The translations under genes were made by a program, and so were the position numbers. A DNA stretch of 64,000 nt from Leptospira kobayashii (GTDB taxonomy: Bacteria > Spirochaetota > Leptospiria > Leptospirales > Leptospiraceae), in NCBI RefSeq assembly GCF_003114835.2, contig NZ_AP025028.1, positions 496,001 through 560,000 of the forward strand, given 5' to 3'. Shown here piece by piece: positions 1 through 9,500 of the stretch. The notes below the pieces were generated by a model that was not told where the DNA came from, did no database searches, and saw only the letters and a list, made by a program, of their open reading frames with translations. Positions within the stretch are counted from its first letter, which is position 1; each line of letters opens with the position of its first letter.

Positions 1-2
1 TC

Positions 3-263
3 GGAGCCTGCGGGATGTATGTGGTGAGTATGATTTCTTTTTTCGTTTTGAGAAAAAAAGAACCGAATCGTTCGAGACCTTATGTAGCGCCATTCTATCC
101 TGTTTTGGCAATGATCGCTTTGGTTTTGGGTTTAGTAGCTTTGGTTTCTGTAATTTACAGTAATCCTTTTGTCGCTTTACTTTTGTTTGTTGGGTTTGCT
201 GTGTCGACTGTGGGGTTTATGTTGTGGGGTAGAAGGGGAGAGCGGAAGCAAGTTCATACATGA
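3..263 (+). CDS. amino-acid permease (APC family), C-terminal end, partial at window edge
   Basis: Only the last 86 or so residues are inside the window; the frame is open to the left edge. They read as a final membrane region of an APC-superfamily permease: a hydrophobic stretch ending in a basic loop (FVLRKKEPNRSRPY), then the APVFYP-like turn (VAPFYPVLAM) and two more hydrophobic segments, with a short charged tail (RRGERKQVHT). The SMxSxFxLRxxEPxxxRPY pattern is typical of ethanolamine or amino-acid permeases of this family, which import their substrate across the inner membrane. The exact substrate cannot be told from this fragment. The gene is followed by toxin-antitoxin genes, so it marks the left border of an accessory patch. 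Confidence 0.75.
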   Translation, partial: GACGMYVVSMISFFVLRKKEPNRSRPYVAPFYPVLAMIALVLGLVALVSVIYSNPFVALLLFVGFAVSTVGFMLWGRRGERKQVHT

Positions 264-333
264 CAGTAATAAAAAACTCCAATTAGGAATAATGGTAATT
301 GACACCACTATCTTGAGGCACCAGTATTGACTT

Positions 334-615
334 GTGATTAAATCCTTCAAAGATAAGGACACTGAAGCTATTTGGAATGGGTCTATTTCGAAGAAATTTC
401 CTAAAGATATTCAGAGAACTGCTAGAAGGAAACTGATTCATATTGATAGTGCAAAAAATTTGGAAGATCTAAAAATCCCTCCGGGAAACAGATTACATCA
501 ACTTAGTAATGACCGTATTGGTCAGCATTCTATCAGCATTAACATGAAATACAGAATATGTTTCACCTGGAACAATGGGTCTGTAGAAAATGTTGAAATT
601 GTAGATTATCATTAA
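334..615 (+). CDS. higB: HigB-type toxin (RelE/ParE fold) of a type II toxin-antitoxin pair
   Basis: A 93-residue basic protein with a GTG start. It carries the HigB pattern: an N-terminal IKSFKDKDTEAIWNG segment, a middle helix with Ile-Pro-Pro-Gly-Asn-Arg-Leu, and the C-terminal core MKYRICFTWNNG followed by VEIVDYH. HigB toxins of this family cut mRNA at the ribosome. The toxin gene comes first and the helix-turn-helix antitoxin follows 11 bases later, the usual higBA order, so the two are co-transcribed. The RBS ahead of the GTG is weak. Full length for the family, no damage seen. Confidence 0.88.
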   Translation: MIKSFKDKDTEAIWNGSISKKFPKDIQRTARRKLIHIDSAKNLEDLKIPPGNRLHQLSNDRIGQHSISINMKYRICFTWNNGSVENVEIVDYH

Positions 616-626
616 GGAGTTTTGGT

Positions 627-932
627 ATGAATAAAGAATTAATGAATATTCACCCGGGCGAAATTCTCTTAGAAGATTTTCTAAAGCCAATGGAATTATC
701 TGCATATAAACTTGCTCAAAGTACTCTCATCGATCAAAAAAGAATTAGTGAGATTATTCATGGAAAAAGGGCAATCACTGCCGATACAGCTTTAAGATTT
801 TCTAAATTCTTTGGAAATTCTCCCGAATTTTGGTTATCTATTCAAGCTCACTACGACTTGGAAATGAAACAAGATGAATTGAAAAATGAGTTAAAATCTA
901 TAAAGAGATTTTCTGAACTTAAAGCGAGTTAA
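627..932 (+). CDS. higA: HigA-type antitoxin, XRE helix-turn-helix
   Basis: A 101-residue protein starting MNKELMNIHPGEILLEDFLKP, the standard HigA opening, followed by a helix-turn-helix (residues about 23-60, LSAYKLAQSTLIDQKRISEI then the HGKRAIT turn) and the FFGNSPEFWLSIQAHYDLE segment conserved in this family. It binds the toxin and represses the shared promoter. It has a good RBS (AAGGAG, eight bases before the ATG). The C-terminus is full length. Confidence is high for the family; target of regulation other than its own operon is unknown. Confidence 0.9.
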   Translation: MNKELMNIHPGEILLEDFLKPMELSAYKLAQSTLIDQKRISEIIHGKRAITADTALRFSKFFGNSPEFWLSIQAHYDLEMKQDELKNELKSIKRFSELKAS

Positions 933-1057
933 ACGAAGTCGTTCGCTTAATTGCACCGCTTGCATTTTTAATGTATAGTGTTTTTGGAGTTAAAGAGAAG
1001 CCGTCAGTATCTTTGATGTTGCTAGTGATCTGCGCCGTTTTTTCCGTATTGAAGTAA
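923..1057 (+). pseudogene. decayed fragment of a membrane protein
   Basis: Just after higA there is an open frame without a start codon, ending in TAA at 1055-1057. It encodes a hydrophobic stretch (LIAPLAFLMYSVFG), a short charged loop (VKEKPSVS) and a second hydrophobic stretch (LMLLVICAVFSVLK). This is the layout of two transmembrane helices at the end of an integral membrane protein. I read it as the tail of an older gene whose front part was replaced by the higBA module. Which family it came from is not clear. Confidence 0.3.
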
Positions 1058-1058
1058 A

Positions 1059-1457
1059 CTATTTATTCCAATTTTCTATTCTTAAGTCAGGAATCATAGA
1101 AAAATGTTTTTCGTTATTCGTAACCAATGTATAATTCAAAAATAATGCAGTTGAACCTATTAGTAGATCAAAATCGTCGATAGTATTTCCTTTCTTTTGT
1201 GTCGCAGACTTAACTTCTCCAAAGGTTTCAACGATTCCCTTTGTAAGCTCAATTACTGGAAATAGCTCCCCGATTCTATATACAGTAGCTAAATTTTTTT
1301 CTCTACTTTTCGATTTCTTGGCCCCGAATATCAATTCCCCATATGTGATGACTGAAATGGATTTTGAAATATTCTTTCTATCAATTAGGTTTTGTTGGAC
1401 CTTTTCGTTTCCCTTCAAACTATAGATGATAATATCCGTATCAATCAAATAACTCAT
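1059..1457 (-). CDS. vapC: VapC-type PIN-domain ribonuclease toxin
   Basis: A 132-residue PIN-domain protein. The acidic residues expected for metal binding are visible: Asp7 in MSYLIDTDIIIY, Glu in the SVITYGELIFGA segment, and the Asp cluster in NTIDDFDLLIGSTAL, followed by the NNEKHF segment close to the end. VapC toxins cut tRNA or rRNA in the cytoplasm. It overlaps the 3' end of the upstream antitoxin by 17 bases, so the pair is translationally coupled. Length and motifs look intact. Confidence 0.9.
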   Translation of the reverse strand: MSYLIDTDIIIYSLKGNEKVQQNLIDRKNISKSISVITYGELIFGAKKSKSREKNLATVYRIGELFPVIELTKGIVETFGEVKSATQKKGNTIDDFDLLIGSTALFLNYTLVTNNEKHFSMIPDLRIENWNK

Positions 1458-1719
1458 TCGTAATCCTTGATCGGTTATTTTTAGACCTAGATGATTTAAG
1501 ATCAGAAATTATTTCTTTAGCACTTTTATCATCATGCCAAGAATTAGCCAATTTAAGAAACTCAAGAGTTTGTAATTCGGTTTCTAAATTATCTCGTTTG
1601 AGATGGCTTTCAATAATCATAACAACTTCCTGGCTAACGGATCGATGTTCTAATTCAGCTCTTCTTTTTAAAGACTCATAGAGTCTATTATCAATATCTC
1701 TGACTTGTAGGTTTGCCAT
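1441..1719 (-). CDS. vapB: VapB/FitA-type ribbon-helix-helix antitoxin
   Basis: A 92-residue protein with an N-terminal ribbon-helix-helix: MANLQVRDIDNRLYESLKRRAELEHRSVSQEV, which matches the FitA/StbC type of antitoxin (strand with LQVRDID, then two helices). The C-terminal part is charged and would wrap the toxin. It sits directly upstream of vapC on the same strand with overlapping ends. Autoregulation through the RHH domain is known for the family and is likely here, but I did not identify the operator. Confidence 0.87.
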   Translation of the reverse strand: MANLQVRDIDNRLYESLKRRAELEHRSVSQEVVMIIESHLKRDNLETELQTLEFLKLANSWHDDKSAKEIISDLKSSRSKNNRSRITNELFD

Positions 1720-1804
1720 ATTTAGTATCTATTTTTAATGTGGGATCGTTTCATGAGTTTGCAAGCATTTTTCATGTCATACTATAGGTAGGGTAATAAA
1801 AACG

Positions 1805-1830
1805 GTGTGCCTTTGCCTGGAAAGGCGCAC
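1805..1830. repeat. short imperfect hairpin
   Basis: Two 10-base arms, GTGTGCCTTT at 1805-1814 and AAAGGCGCAC at 1821-1830, pair at nine of ten positions around a six-base loop. It lies 85 bases upstream of the vapB start on the other strand and in front of a decayed gene scrap. It could be a transcription terminator stem without a clear U-run, or the end of an old mobile element; neither is shown. Confidence 0.45.
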
Positions 1831-2019
1831 GGGGTGGTTTTGGGTTTAGCTTTTGTTTACTTCAGTAACAGTCAGAGATTACTGATTAATCCTGCCTCAG
1901 GAAAGCTCTTCGTAGTGACTTGGAATATTACAGACTGCGCAAAACCAATTTGTTTACCTGGTAAAGAGATAATGCAAAGGACTATTTTTGAGAAAGGGAT
2001 CGTACCTTACCATAATTAG
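1807..2019 (+). pseudogene. gene scrap resembling the repeat unit of the downstream propeller-like lipoprotein
   Basis: A 70-codon open frame with a GTG inside a hairpin and no RBS. Its middle part, LINPASGKLFVVTWN, is clearly related to the unit IxxxSGKLxVVTxN repeated seven times in the lipoprotein encoded at 3098-5911, and the DNA is similar as well. The rest does not align with the unit. The first part (VVLGLAFVYFSN) resembles the permease tail at the window start, with related DNA at 120-162 and 1835-1872. I read it as a mosaic remnant of deletion or recombination, not as a working gene. Confidence 0.4.
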
Positions 2020-2207
2020 GTGAAATAAAAAACCAACAATAGTCTGCGAAATATTATTAAATGAGCATCCCTCGTTTAGGGGATAAATCTTCCGTTCGTA
2101 GTGAATTTTGCTTTGATTAAAATCTCTTTTTGAGCAATTTATTTCTAGAAAACTTCTGCATAGATGCTATCCTTTTCCGAGAGACAGGGAAAATCGGGGA
2201 TATCAAA

Positions 2208-3068
2208 ATGAAAAAACAGAATTCTATATCAAATTTACTCATTAAAATCCCGGTTCTAATCATCGGCTTTCTATTTTTTTCGAATTGTTACTTCAACCCT
2301 GCCATCCAATCCGTTCTCAATCCTACCACTTCAGAGTCAAACAGCTCAGGAGCACTTGCCCTTTTGGCCGGAGGAGGATCATCGGTAAGCACTGCTGATA
2401 CCTCTGCCACTTTGCAAGTATTAGGCCAATTAAAAAGTTCGGGTGTTTCCGTAGCAAACGCTACCTTGAGTTTGGGTTCGACTTCCTCTTCTGTAAAAGA
2501 TGTAGTTGCCGTTAGCACTACTGCGACAACGAACGCGATTGGTAAGTTTTTACTCAAACTTCGTCCCGGCACCTACACGATCAGTGTAACAAGTTCCGCC
2601 GGTGTCAGTCTTGGAAGTTTCAGTTTGGTAGTCAATGGTACCACGGTCACACAAGGTTCCGATTCTGGTACTTTTACTCTCCTGGGGCTTACTACTTACA
2701 CCTTAGATCAGACGGTTACGTTGACAACAGAGTTTACAGTTGTTAGCTCTAGTCCGGTGGATGGAGAACAGAATGCACCGACAATTACCGGTCCTTCCCC
2801 AGCCAGCTTCTTATGCTCTTTTGTTTTTAGCAACACAGTCGATGCATCTACAATGGTTCCTGGCAATATAGGCTTTTCTACTGGGGGAACTACGATAACG
2901 CCATCAGTATCCGGAAATACTGCCTCAATTATCTTCAGTGGCAACAATATTTTCGCTTTCCCAATGTATAGTTATACGATTACTCTCACAAATAACATCA
3001 AAGACACCGACGGATTTTCTCTAACTCCCAAAGCAATCACTATTAAACTAGCGGGCGCGGCGTTATGA
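2208..3068 (+). CDS. surface-type lipoprotein, Ser/Thr/Gly-rich, with Ig-like C-terminus
   Basis: The ATG at 2208 is chosen over upstream in-frame starts because it gives a lipoprotein signal: KKQNS, a hydrophobic core (IPVLIIGFLFF), then the lipobox FSNC at about residue 26; a GGGGA RBS precedes it. The mature protein begins CYFNPAIQSVLNP, shared with the proteins at 18799-19680 and (degenerate) 18412-18618. A low-complexity part is followed by a carboxypeptidase-like β-sandwich (residues about 70-160: LGQLKSSGVSVANATLSL, GKFLLKLRPGTYTISVT) and a SbsA/Ig-like domain (about 185-286: SSSPVDGEQNAPTI, FSNTVDASTM). It is likely anchored in a membrane facing the periplasm or the outside. The role is unknown. 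It converges on the next gene with 29 bases between the stops. Confidence 0.75.
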   Translation: MKKQNSISNLLIKIPVLIIGFLFFSNCYFNPAIQSVLNPTTSESNSSGALALLAGGGSSVSTADTSATLQVLGQLKSSGVSVANATLSLGSTSSSVKDVVAVSTTATTNAIGKFLLKLRPGTYTISVTSSAGVSLGSFSLVVNGTTVTQGSDSGTFTLLGLTTYTLDQTVTLTTEFTVVSSSPVDGEQNAPTITGPSPASFLCSFVFSNTVDASTMVPGNIGFSTGGTTITPSVSGNTASIIFSGNNIFAFPMYSYTITLTNNIKDTDGFSLTPKAITIKLAGAAL

Positions 3069-3097
3069 ATAATCGTTAGCAACCTGGGCAAAAACTT

Positions 3098-5911
3098 TTA
3101 CCAAATAAACAAACTGGGTTTGGTGTTATTCGCCAGATTCATAGTCACTACAAATAGTTTCCCCGAACTAGGCTCGATCAGTATGGCAGGTCGGAGGCCT
3201 GAGCTGATTCCTTGTCCCATGGAAATATCCGTATGAGTGCAGTTCGTACCATCTGCATCACAACGAAATAATCCTGGCTTGCTATTATTAAATTGATTCA
3301 TGGTCGCAAACAATATTTTCCCCGAAATAGGATCAATCACCGCAGACGGATAAGTACCGGAGCTTGCTCCTTGGCCTGCAGATACATCTGCATAAGTGCA
3401 AGCTGTTCCATCTAGGTTACAGCGAAACAAACCGGGCCTTCCTCCATTCGCACCATTCGAAGTGAATGCCAAAAGTTTCCCTGAGCTAGTGTCGATGATT
3501 ACAGTTGGCCTCTCTCCAGAACTAGTTCCTTGCCCTGCGGAAATATCTGTATGAGTGCAACTGGTTCCATCCAAATTGCAGCGAAACAAACTCGGTTTGC
3601 TAGTGTTCGCTCCGTTGCAAGTCACCACAAGCAGCTTTGCAGAAACAGAATCAATGACCACACCGGGAAAAAGTGAGATTGAATTTGCTCCTTGTCCTGC
3701 GGAAATATCTGTGTGGGTACAACTGGTTCCATCTAGATTGCAGCGATACAGACTAGGTTTACTGCTATTTGCTCCATTTGTAGACACAACCAGTAATTTC
3801 CCGGAGATAGAATCGATGACTGCTCTAGGGGCCTGACCGGAGTTAGTTCCTTGGCCTGCAGAGATATCGGTATGCGTACAACTGGTTCCATCCAGATTGC
3901 AGCGAAACAAACTCAGTTTGCCGTTATTCGCATTATTGTTAGTCATTACCAATAGTTTTCCGGAAGCGGAATCAATAACTACCGTTAATTCAAATCCGGA
4001 GTCAGTTCCTTGCCCTGCGGAAATATCCGTATGAGTGCAGCCGTTCCCATCCAGATTGCAACGAAACAAACTCGGTTTACCGTTATTTGCACCATTGTTA
4101 GTCACTACCAATAGTTTTCCGGAAGCAGTATCGATCAATGCTCTCGGGTTATTTCCGGAATTCGCGCCCTCTCCTGCGGATATATCGAAATGACCTCCTG
4201 AGATGGCAGTGCCGACCGGGACGGTAGTGGTAAACACGGTTTGTTCTCCTGAGAGCGCACTCACTCCTCCACCCACGGCACCGTTCCTTGCATCCACCCG
4301 AACATAGTAAGTTGTATTGCTCGCAAGACCAGTGATTGTGTGATACAGTCCGCTAATTCCTGTGATACTAGCAGAGGAAGTAGTCACTGGACTGGAAGTG
4401 CTGTAGTACACCCTGTACTCTGTAGCGTTGAGAACGGGAGCCCATTGCACATAGATTTCTGTTCCAGTACCAATAGCGGAGACCTGAGAAGGGGTGACAA
4501 TGGTAGTGTCTATCATGTAATTTTCACTGGAAACTGAGGAGGTATTTCCTGCTTGGTCACGGGCGATGAAGTTTATATAAGTCGTTGCAAGGTCTGCCTG
4601 TGCAATCGCACTGGAATATAAAACCCCCGAAGTAATTGTCCCTGTTGTTCCGGTAATTGCAGGATCAGTCGGAGCAGAACCAGTCTGAGTAGAGTATGCG
4701 ATTTTGTCACAGCCAGCTCCACCTGTGTCATTGCAGGTTAGCGATACGGAAATAAGTGTGATATAACTACCGCTCGTCGGACTAGCACTGACAGTGGGTG
4801 GAGTGTCGTCTCTTGTGATGGTAAGTGCATAGGAACCGGTAAATCCGTTGTTTGGATTTGTAACACAAACCCGGATGGTAGTATTTCCAATCGATAAGGA
4901 ACTTGCGGCAAAATTAGTAGCAGTATTCGGGGTTGTCGCTGTTGCACTTCCATTGGAAAGCTCGACCCCATCTGTACAATTTGTCCCACCAGATCGAACG
5001 CTGTAGTTTCCATTCACATTGCTTGACCAAGTGAGCAGGGATGAGTTGATCGCTCCTCCAATGTTACTCACATAGATGGAAGCAAGACTTGCAGTCACGG
5101 TGGGAACATTGTTATCAATCACATAGGTTTCGGTATGTGTGATTGATAAATTCCCTGCCAGATCCCGGCACAGATATTTGACAACATAAGTTCCGTTTCC
5201 TCCCGCTCCCGCAGTAAAACGAGCACTAGGTGGATTTCTAATGATTCCGTTGATTGGATTGAAACTTGGTGTGGAACCGTCTGTGGTATAAACCATCTGG
5301 CTTGGTGCAATGTTATCAGAACAACTAATCGTAAGACTGACTGCGGAAGGATAAGATCCTCCTGCAGGAAGGATGGACGAAGTAGGGGGAGAAGTATCGT
5401 TTGCGATTTGGCCTAAGATGGGATTGTCCACGATTCCGTCTCCGTTGGAATCAAAACCTTGTCCAGGAACGACTGTTACGTGGTTTCCCCCACCATTCGG
5501 TTGCGTTGTTAAACTGATCGAGCTCCCGTTTCCGATGGAAAGATAATAATCGATAATACCGTCTCCGTTTGTGTCCACGCCATTGGGAATTTCATCCCCG
5601 TCGGAATCGATCAGTATGAGATTGGGCGGTGCACTGCTGTCGGCGGAGCTACCTCCCGAACTGCCATTATAAATCACGATTCCATCTGCGATGCCGTCTC
5701 CATTGGTATCTACAACTGTTCCGGTGACAGTTCCCTGTCCTCCGTTGAGATTGACTGTTTGCCCTGGTTTGAGTGATTTTGAGCTGTTTGTCGAACTTCC
5801 GCCTAATAGTAAAGATACTGTAAACATGGATGGTGCCCAGTCCTCGGGCGCTAACGGCCCACAACTGAATAAACAAAAGGTCAAAAGCAAGCAGAAAGAT
5901 CGTTCTGGCAT
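3098..5911 (-). CDS. large multidomain lipoprotein with seven C-terminal repeats
   Basis: A 937-residue exported lipoprotein (signal MPERSFCLLLTFCLFSC, lipobox LFSC at residue 17). Order of parts: thrombospondin type 3-like calcium loops (DTNGDGIADG, DSDGDEIPNG, DTNGDGIIDY, DSNGDGIVDN), a chitobiase C-terminal-like domain (GGSYPSAVSLTISCSDN, YTTDGSTPS), two more β-sandwich units with the same SGSYxTxxSVSLTC pattern, a fibronectin type III domain (ATEYRVYYST, TYYVRVDARN), and seven repeats of 53-54 residues. The design is that of a cell-surface adhesin or matrix protein; the ligand is unknown. No neighbouring gene on the same strand suggests an operon. The start has only a weak RBS, and a small inverted repeat lies just upstream. 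Confidence 0.8.
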   Translation of the reverse strand: MPERSFCLLLTFCLFSCGPLAPEDWAPSMFTVSLLLGGSSTNSSKSLKPGQTVNLNGGQGTVTGTVVDTNGDGIADGIVIYNGSSGGSSADSSAPPNLILIDSDGDEIPNGVDTNGDGIIDYYLSIGNGSSISLTTQPNGGGNHVTVVPGQGFDSNGDGIVDNPILGQIANDTSPPTSSILPAGGSYPSAVSLTISCSDNIAPSQMVYTTDGSTPSFNPINGIIRNPPSARFTAGAGGNGTYVVKYLCRDLAGNLSITHTETYVIDNNVPTVTASLASIYVSNIGGAINSSLLTWSSNVNGNYSVRSGGTNCTDGVELSNGSATATTPNTATNFAASSLSIGNTTIRVCVTNPNNGFTGSYALTITRDDTPPTVSASPTSGSYITLISVSLTCNDTGGAGCDKIAYSTQTGSAPTDPAITGTTGTITSGVLYSSAIAQADLATTYINFIARDQAGNTSSVSSENYMIDTTIVTPSQVSAIGTGTEIYVQWAPVLNATEYRVYYSTSSPVTTSSASITGISGLYHTITGLASNTTYYVRVDARNGAVGGGVSALSGEQTVFTTTVPVGTAISGGHFDISAGEGANSGNNPRALIDTASGKLLVVTNNGANNGKPSLFRCNLDGNGCTHTDISAGQGTDSGFELTVVIDSASGKLLVMTNNNANNGKLSLFRCNLDGTSCTHTDISAGQGTNSGQAPRAVIDSISGKLLVVSTNGANSSKPSLYRCNLDGTSCTHTDISAGQGANSISLFPGVVIDSVSAKLLVVTCNGANTSKPSLFRCNLDGTSCTHTDISAGQGTSSGERPTVIIDTSSGKLLAFTSNGANGGRPGLFRCNLDGTACTYADVSAGQGASSGTYPSAVIDPISGKILFATMNQFNNSKPGLFRCDADGTNCTHTDISMGQGISSGLRPAILIEPSSGKLFVVTMNLANNTKPSLFIW
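3101..4192 (-). repeat. seven tandem coding repeats of about 160 bp
   Basis: The C-terminal third of the lipoprotein consists of seven units of 53-54 codons. Each has the pattern HTDISAGQGxxSG, then VIDxxSGKLLVVT, NGANxxKPSLFRC, NLDGTxCT. Unit four has one extra residue, and the last is cut after SLFIW. The regular Ser-Gly-Lys-Leu strand and Cys pair per unit suggest a β-propeller with seven blades, each blade closed by the two cysteines. The propeller fold is an inference from number and length of repeats. The copies differ, so they are not a recent expansion. Confidence 0.85.
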
Positions 5912-5914
5912 TTG

Positions 5915-5930
5915 GATAATGGGTATTATC
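5915..5930. promoter_or_regulatory. small inverted repeat at the lipoprotein start
   Basis: GATAAT and ATTATC form six-base arms around GGGT, three bases upstream of the start codon of the large lipoprotein. In the mRNA it would be a weak hairpin over the ribosome-binding region; as DNA it could be an operator. It is short enough to be chance. Confidence 0.25.
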
Positions 5931-6019
5931 TGTATATTCCTTTTGGTAAATAAAAAAGGGAAAAAATATTTATTTTTTAGAAATTTTACAATATAAACCT
6001 GTGTCAGTTGCCACCATGC

Positions 6020-6096
6020 GGCAAAAAGGCGAACTTATTGGAATAAAAATTTCTGTTGCTAGGGTTTTGCTTGCGCTATGGAGGAAGATGTGTTAG
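6020..6096 (+). repeat. dispersed intergenic repeat, copy 1
   Basis: This 590-base gap between divergent genes (5912-6505) holds a motif GGCAAAAAGGCGAACTT at 6020 and GTGTTAG at 6090. The same two motifs occur at 37483 and 37553, with exactly the same 70-base distance and the same orientation. GC-rich complementary tracts follow in both copies (here GGGTGG and CCACCC at 6109-6133). The rest of the gap is AT-rich; the open frames seen at 6056-6259 and 6076-6321 have no start signals or protein character. Confidence 0.55.
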
Positions 6097-6454
6097 AGGG
6101 AACGCATTGGGTGGCGGGTGGTTTACCCCACCCAGTCTCAATAGGGCGGGGATGGTATACCTTCGACTCCCGTCCCACATCCTATCTGCCTCTTTTAACT
6201 TTTTTCGTAAAAAACCGCAAATTTTTTTAAAAACCAGAACCAAACCACTAGTTTCCTGACCTTCTTCTATAGCCGACTTACCTCGGCAAAGAGGTTCCCA
6301 TGATAATACACAGCCAAACACAATTCGTATTTTATCAATTAACAGTAGAAAGGTGCCATAAAGTCAAAATCGTCCCAATCGGATTTCCGGGAAATTTTTT
6401 TTAGAAAATTGAAAAAACGAAACAACAAAACGAACGGGCGACCCGTATATTTTT

Positions 6455-6481
6455 TTGACTTTAACTTCTAATTGGTATTAG
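6455..6481 (+). promoter_or_regulatory. possible promoter of the giant exported protein gene
   Basis: TTGACT at 6455-6460 matches a -35 box, and TATTAG at 6476-6481 could be a -10 box with a short 15-base spacer. Transcription would begin just before the RBS (GGAGA at 6494-6498) and the ATG at 6506. The spacer is shorter than ideal, so this is tentative. Confidence 0.3.
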
Positions 6482-6505
6482 TTGGCAAACACTGGAGATG
6501 GCACC

Positions 6506-9500
6506 ATGAAACAAGAGCAGACGAAAGAGCAGAATTTTACATTATTTACTAAAACCCAAGCATGGATCGGGTTAAGTTCTTTCGTCCTCGCAATGTTCTT
6601 TGCAGGTAGAACGTTCTCCCAAGAAGTCATCCCCCAATTGCAGATGGATGAATACAATTCGAATGTAATGAATCAGGTTTACGGCCAGTCTTACTTTCTG
6701 AATTCCATCGCAGGCTGGACGGATCAGGTAACGTATTACAAAGGTTTGCTCCGTGCCAATTGGGAAGCCGCCGCCGACAGCGCGATTTACAATTATGTCT
6801 CAAACATTACCACAAGCGATTCGTATAACAATGTTGATGCGTATAAAGACTATGTGCAAAAGGAACTGGAATCCCAGAAAATCGCGGCTCTGAATACCTG
6901 GGAAGATCGTGCGAACCTGGATTTTCTGGAAAATAGAAATGAGTTCGTGCTCAGACTCAATACAAACAGAGTCGATACCACATATCTGAATCGAATCGGA
7001 ATACAAACAACGCTTTCCGGACAGGACACACATAACCAAGCGCTCCAATTGCAACAGCAGATTGCCAATGCTTCGAACCAATGGAGCCAAAATTTCAATC
7101 AGAATGCCCAACAGGGATTCAATGATTTTGCGACCTCTTTGCAAACGATAGAAAGCCAGTACAGCCAATTCCTGGATTCTATGGACGAGTCGGAGGCCAC
7201 TTTCCAGAACAATCTGAACGCAATCGATTCTTATAAAACAGCTGTTAAAACCGGAATCAAAGGAATCGTCGATCAGTTCAAAGGAATGTTAGTCGATACC
7301 TGCAACCAACCGGATGACTGCGTTTATAAAAAAGCCAATCAGGCAGGATTGAATGATGCGGGAATCATGCTGACTAACTTGATTGGAAGAATGGAAACAG
7401 TTCTGAACCAAACAACCTTGGACAGTTCCAACATTCTCACCTCCATTTCTACAGAGGTGACATCTTTTCTGGCGGGAGTCAGAAACACTGCGGCTACCAA
7501 TACGACTTCTTTTGCCAATCGAATCGATACTTACCAAACTACTTTGAATTTTGATCCCAGTATGAATATTTATACAACAGATGTTTCCGGTATCATCAGT
7601 TCGATTTATTCGGATTCATTCGGTTCTGTTCCTGACAACCAACGATTTGTGGCATGGCAACAAAGTCCTGGTTCCAGGGATTTTGCAAATATTCCCGAAC
7701 CTCTCAAATCCATATTTCTGGCGATCAGATCTGATAATATGGAAGGTGTCAGATTTTTATTGAACCAACTTGTGGGAACGGGAGATCGGACGGTAACAAG
7801 CGTAACATTTGCTAACCTGTATACGGATAGTTATAATATGTACAATCAAATGCCAGGAGGCCTCACCGGTGTATCACATACTGAAGGGAATTTTCTTCGG
7901 GATAGAGCCGTTGGTACTCCTTATGACAGTTGGTGGCAAATACGTCCATGGAATACAACTGAAATGCAAATGGGTGCCATCGGATACCGCGCTTTATACG
8001 TAGTGCATGACGCGCACGCTTCGGTTATGGCAGACTATTGGGGATCCAATTCGACTTCTTTGACAGGTCAACTGGGCAAATATACGAACGATATCAATCC
8101 TGCGATTCGAAACTGGGAAGGACAAGTAGCAAGTTATAGTAGTTTCTACGAACAATGGAAAGTAAATGCAGATGCATTGAAAGCACAGGCAAAGGCAGAT
8201 TATGAAAATTCACTCGCCGATCTGGAAGCCAAAAAATCCGCATGGGTTTCCAAACTGGAAACGGAAAGACAAGAGGGACTCATCAAATGGGAAGAGATGC
8301 AAAAAAATGCTGCGAACGCAGAATCAAAGAATGATTTAGCGGCCTTGAAATCGGATTTAATCTCCGGTAAGTCTTCAACCTTTGACTTTTCCACAGGAAC
8401 CGAATCGGTCTTAGGTCGCTACGAAGATAGTTTAACAAGTCTTACTACGAAAGAATTTGTATTCCAGGAACCTGTTCAACAACAGGTCATCGCGCAAGAT
8501 ACAAGTATCAGTGTCAAAGAATTTTTCTCCAAAGACCAAAGTCTAATGGCGATATCTAAAATAGAGGTATTCGATAAAGTTTCCACATTGGGAAGTTTCT
8601 CGTTAGGTGGTTTGGCATCAAGTATCGGACTTGTGCAAACCGATCCTACCATTTATAAAACGATTAGCCTTGTGGAATCCGCTGCCGGTGCTGTGGGAGG
8701 ATTTGCGTCTTCCCTTACAGGATCAAATACATCCGGTGGGCAATCCTTCTCGATTTTCAACGCAGCGAGCCAAAAGACAGTGGAAACAAGTTTAAAGGTG
8801 GATGGCAAAGATATAGGAGCAGTTTTTAGCAACACAGCGAATGGAGTGTACCAGTATGCTCAATTATTATCCGCCAATGAAAACAACGAGAGAAGTGCAG
8901 ATAGAGAACAGGAAAAACTTCTCAATCAGCTAACGTATGGGATCAAATGGGAAGACAGAGCCGTTACTAAATTCAATGAAAAGGGGGAGATCGTCGGAGA
9001 TCCGCTTTTGACTGATTTACTCAAACGATTCACAGAGCCTTCCAAATACGATACAAACCAACTGGATGGTTGCAAGGCGGGTGGAGGATCGCCTGAGGAC
9101 TGCTTTAATAATTATTATAAGAAAGAGCTATCTTTTCTCAAAGAAAGAGGTTGGGAATATCAGGATGGAATGATCGTAAAGTCCTTAAGTAGAGCAGATA
9201 AAGTCATGCTAGGCCAGACGGCCGGACTTGATCTTAGCGCAGAAGAAAAAGCGGTCGCAGGCAGTTGTTATGTAAATCCGCAATCTTGCAAAACTTTGCT
9301 CCGACAAGATTATACTTATACGTTGAATCAAAATTCAAACGTAGCCACAGTAACTAAAATCATTAGCGATGGTAAAATCGCAGGAAAAAATAGCAAAGGC
9401 GAATACATCAGTGGCAAACAAGAAGAGACTCGTTACGTGAGTTTGTCGGAAGTGAAACCGGTAATCGCTCCCAAAGGCAAAGATTTATTCGATGTATGGG

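Noticed and set aside
3101..4192. Regular 160-base periodicity as possible CRISPR or non-coding repeat array
   Set aside because: The period is in frame, the units encode a consistent 53-54-residue motif and there are no unique spacers.
5691..5996. 101-codon plus-strand frame over the start of the large lipoprotein
   Set aside because: Antisense shadow of the signal peptide and calcium-loop region; runs into AT-rich intergenic sequence.
6056..6321. Overlapping small open frames on both strands before the giant gene
   Set aside because: They follow a repeated intergenic sequence; no RBS and no protein character.
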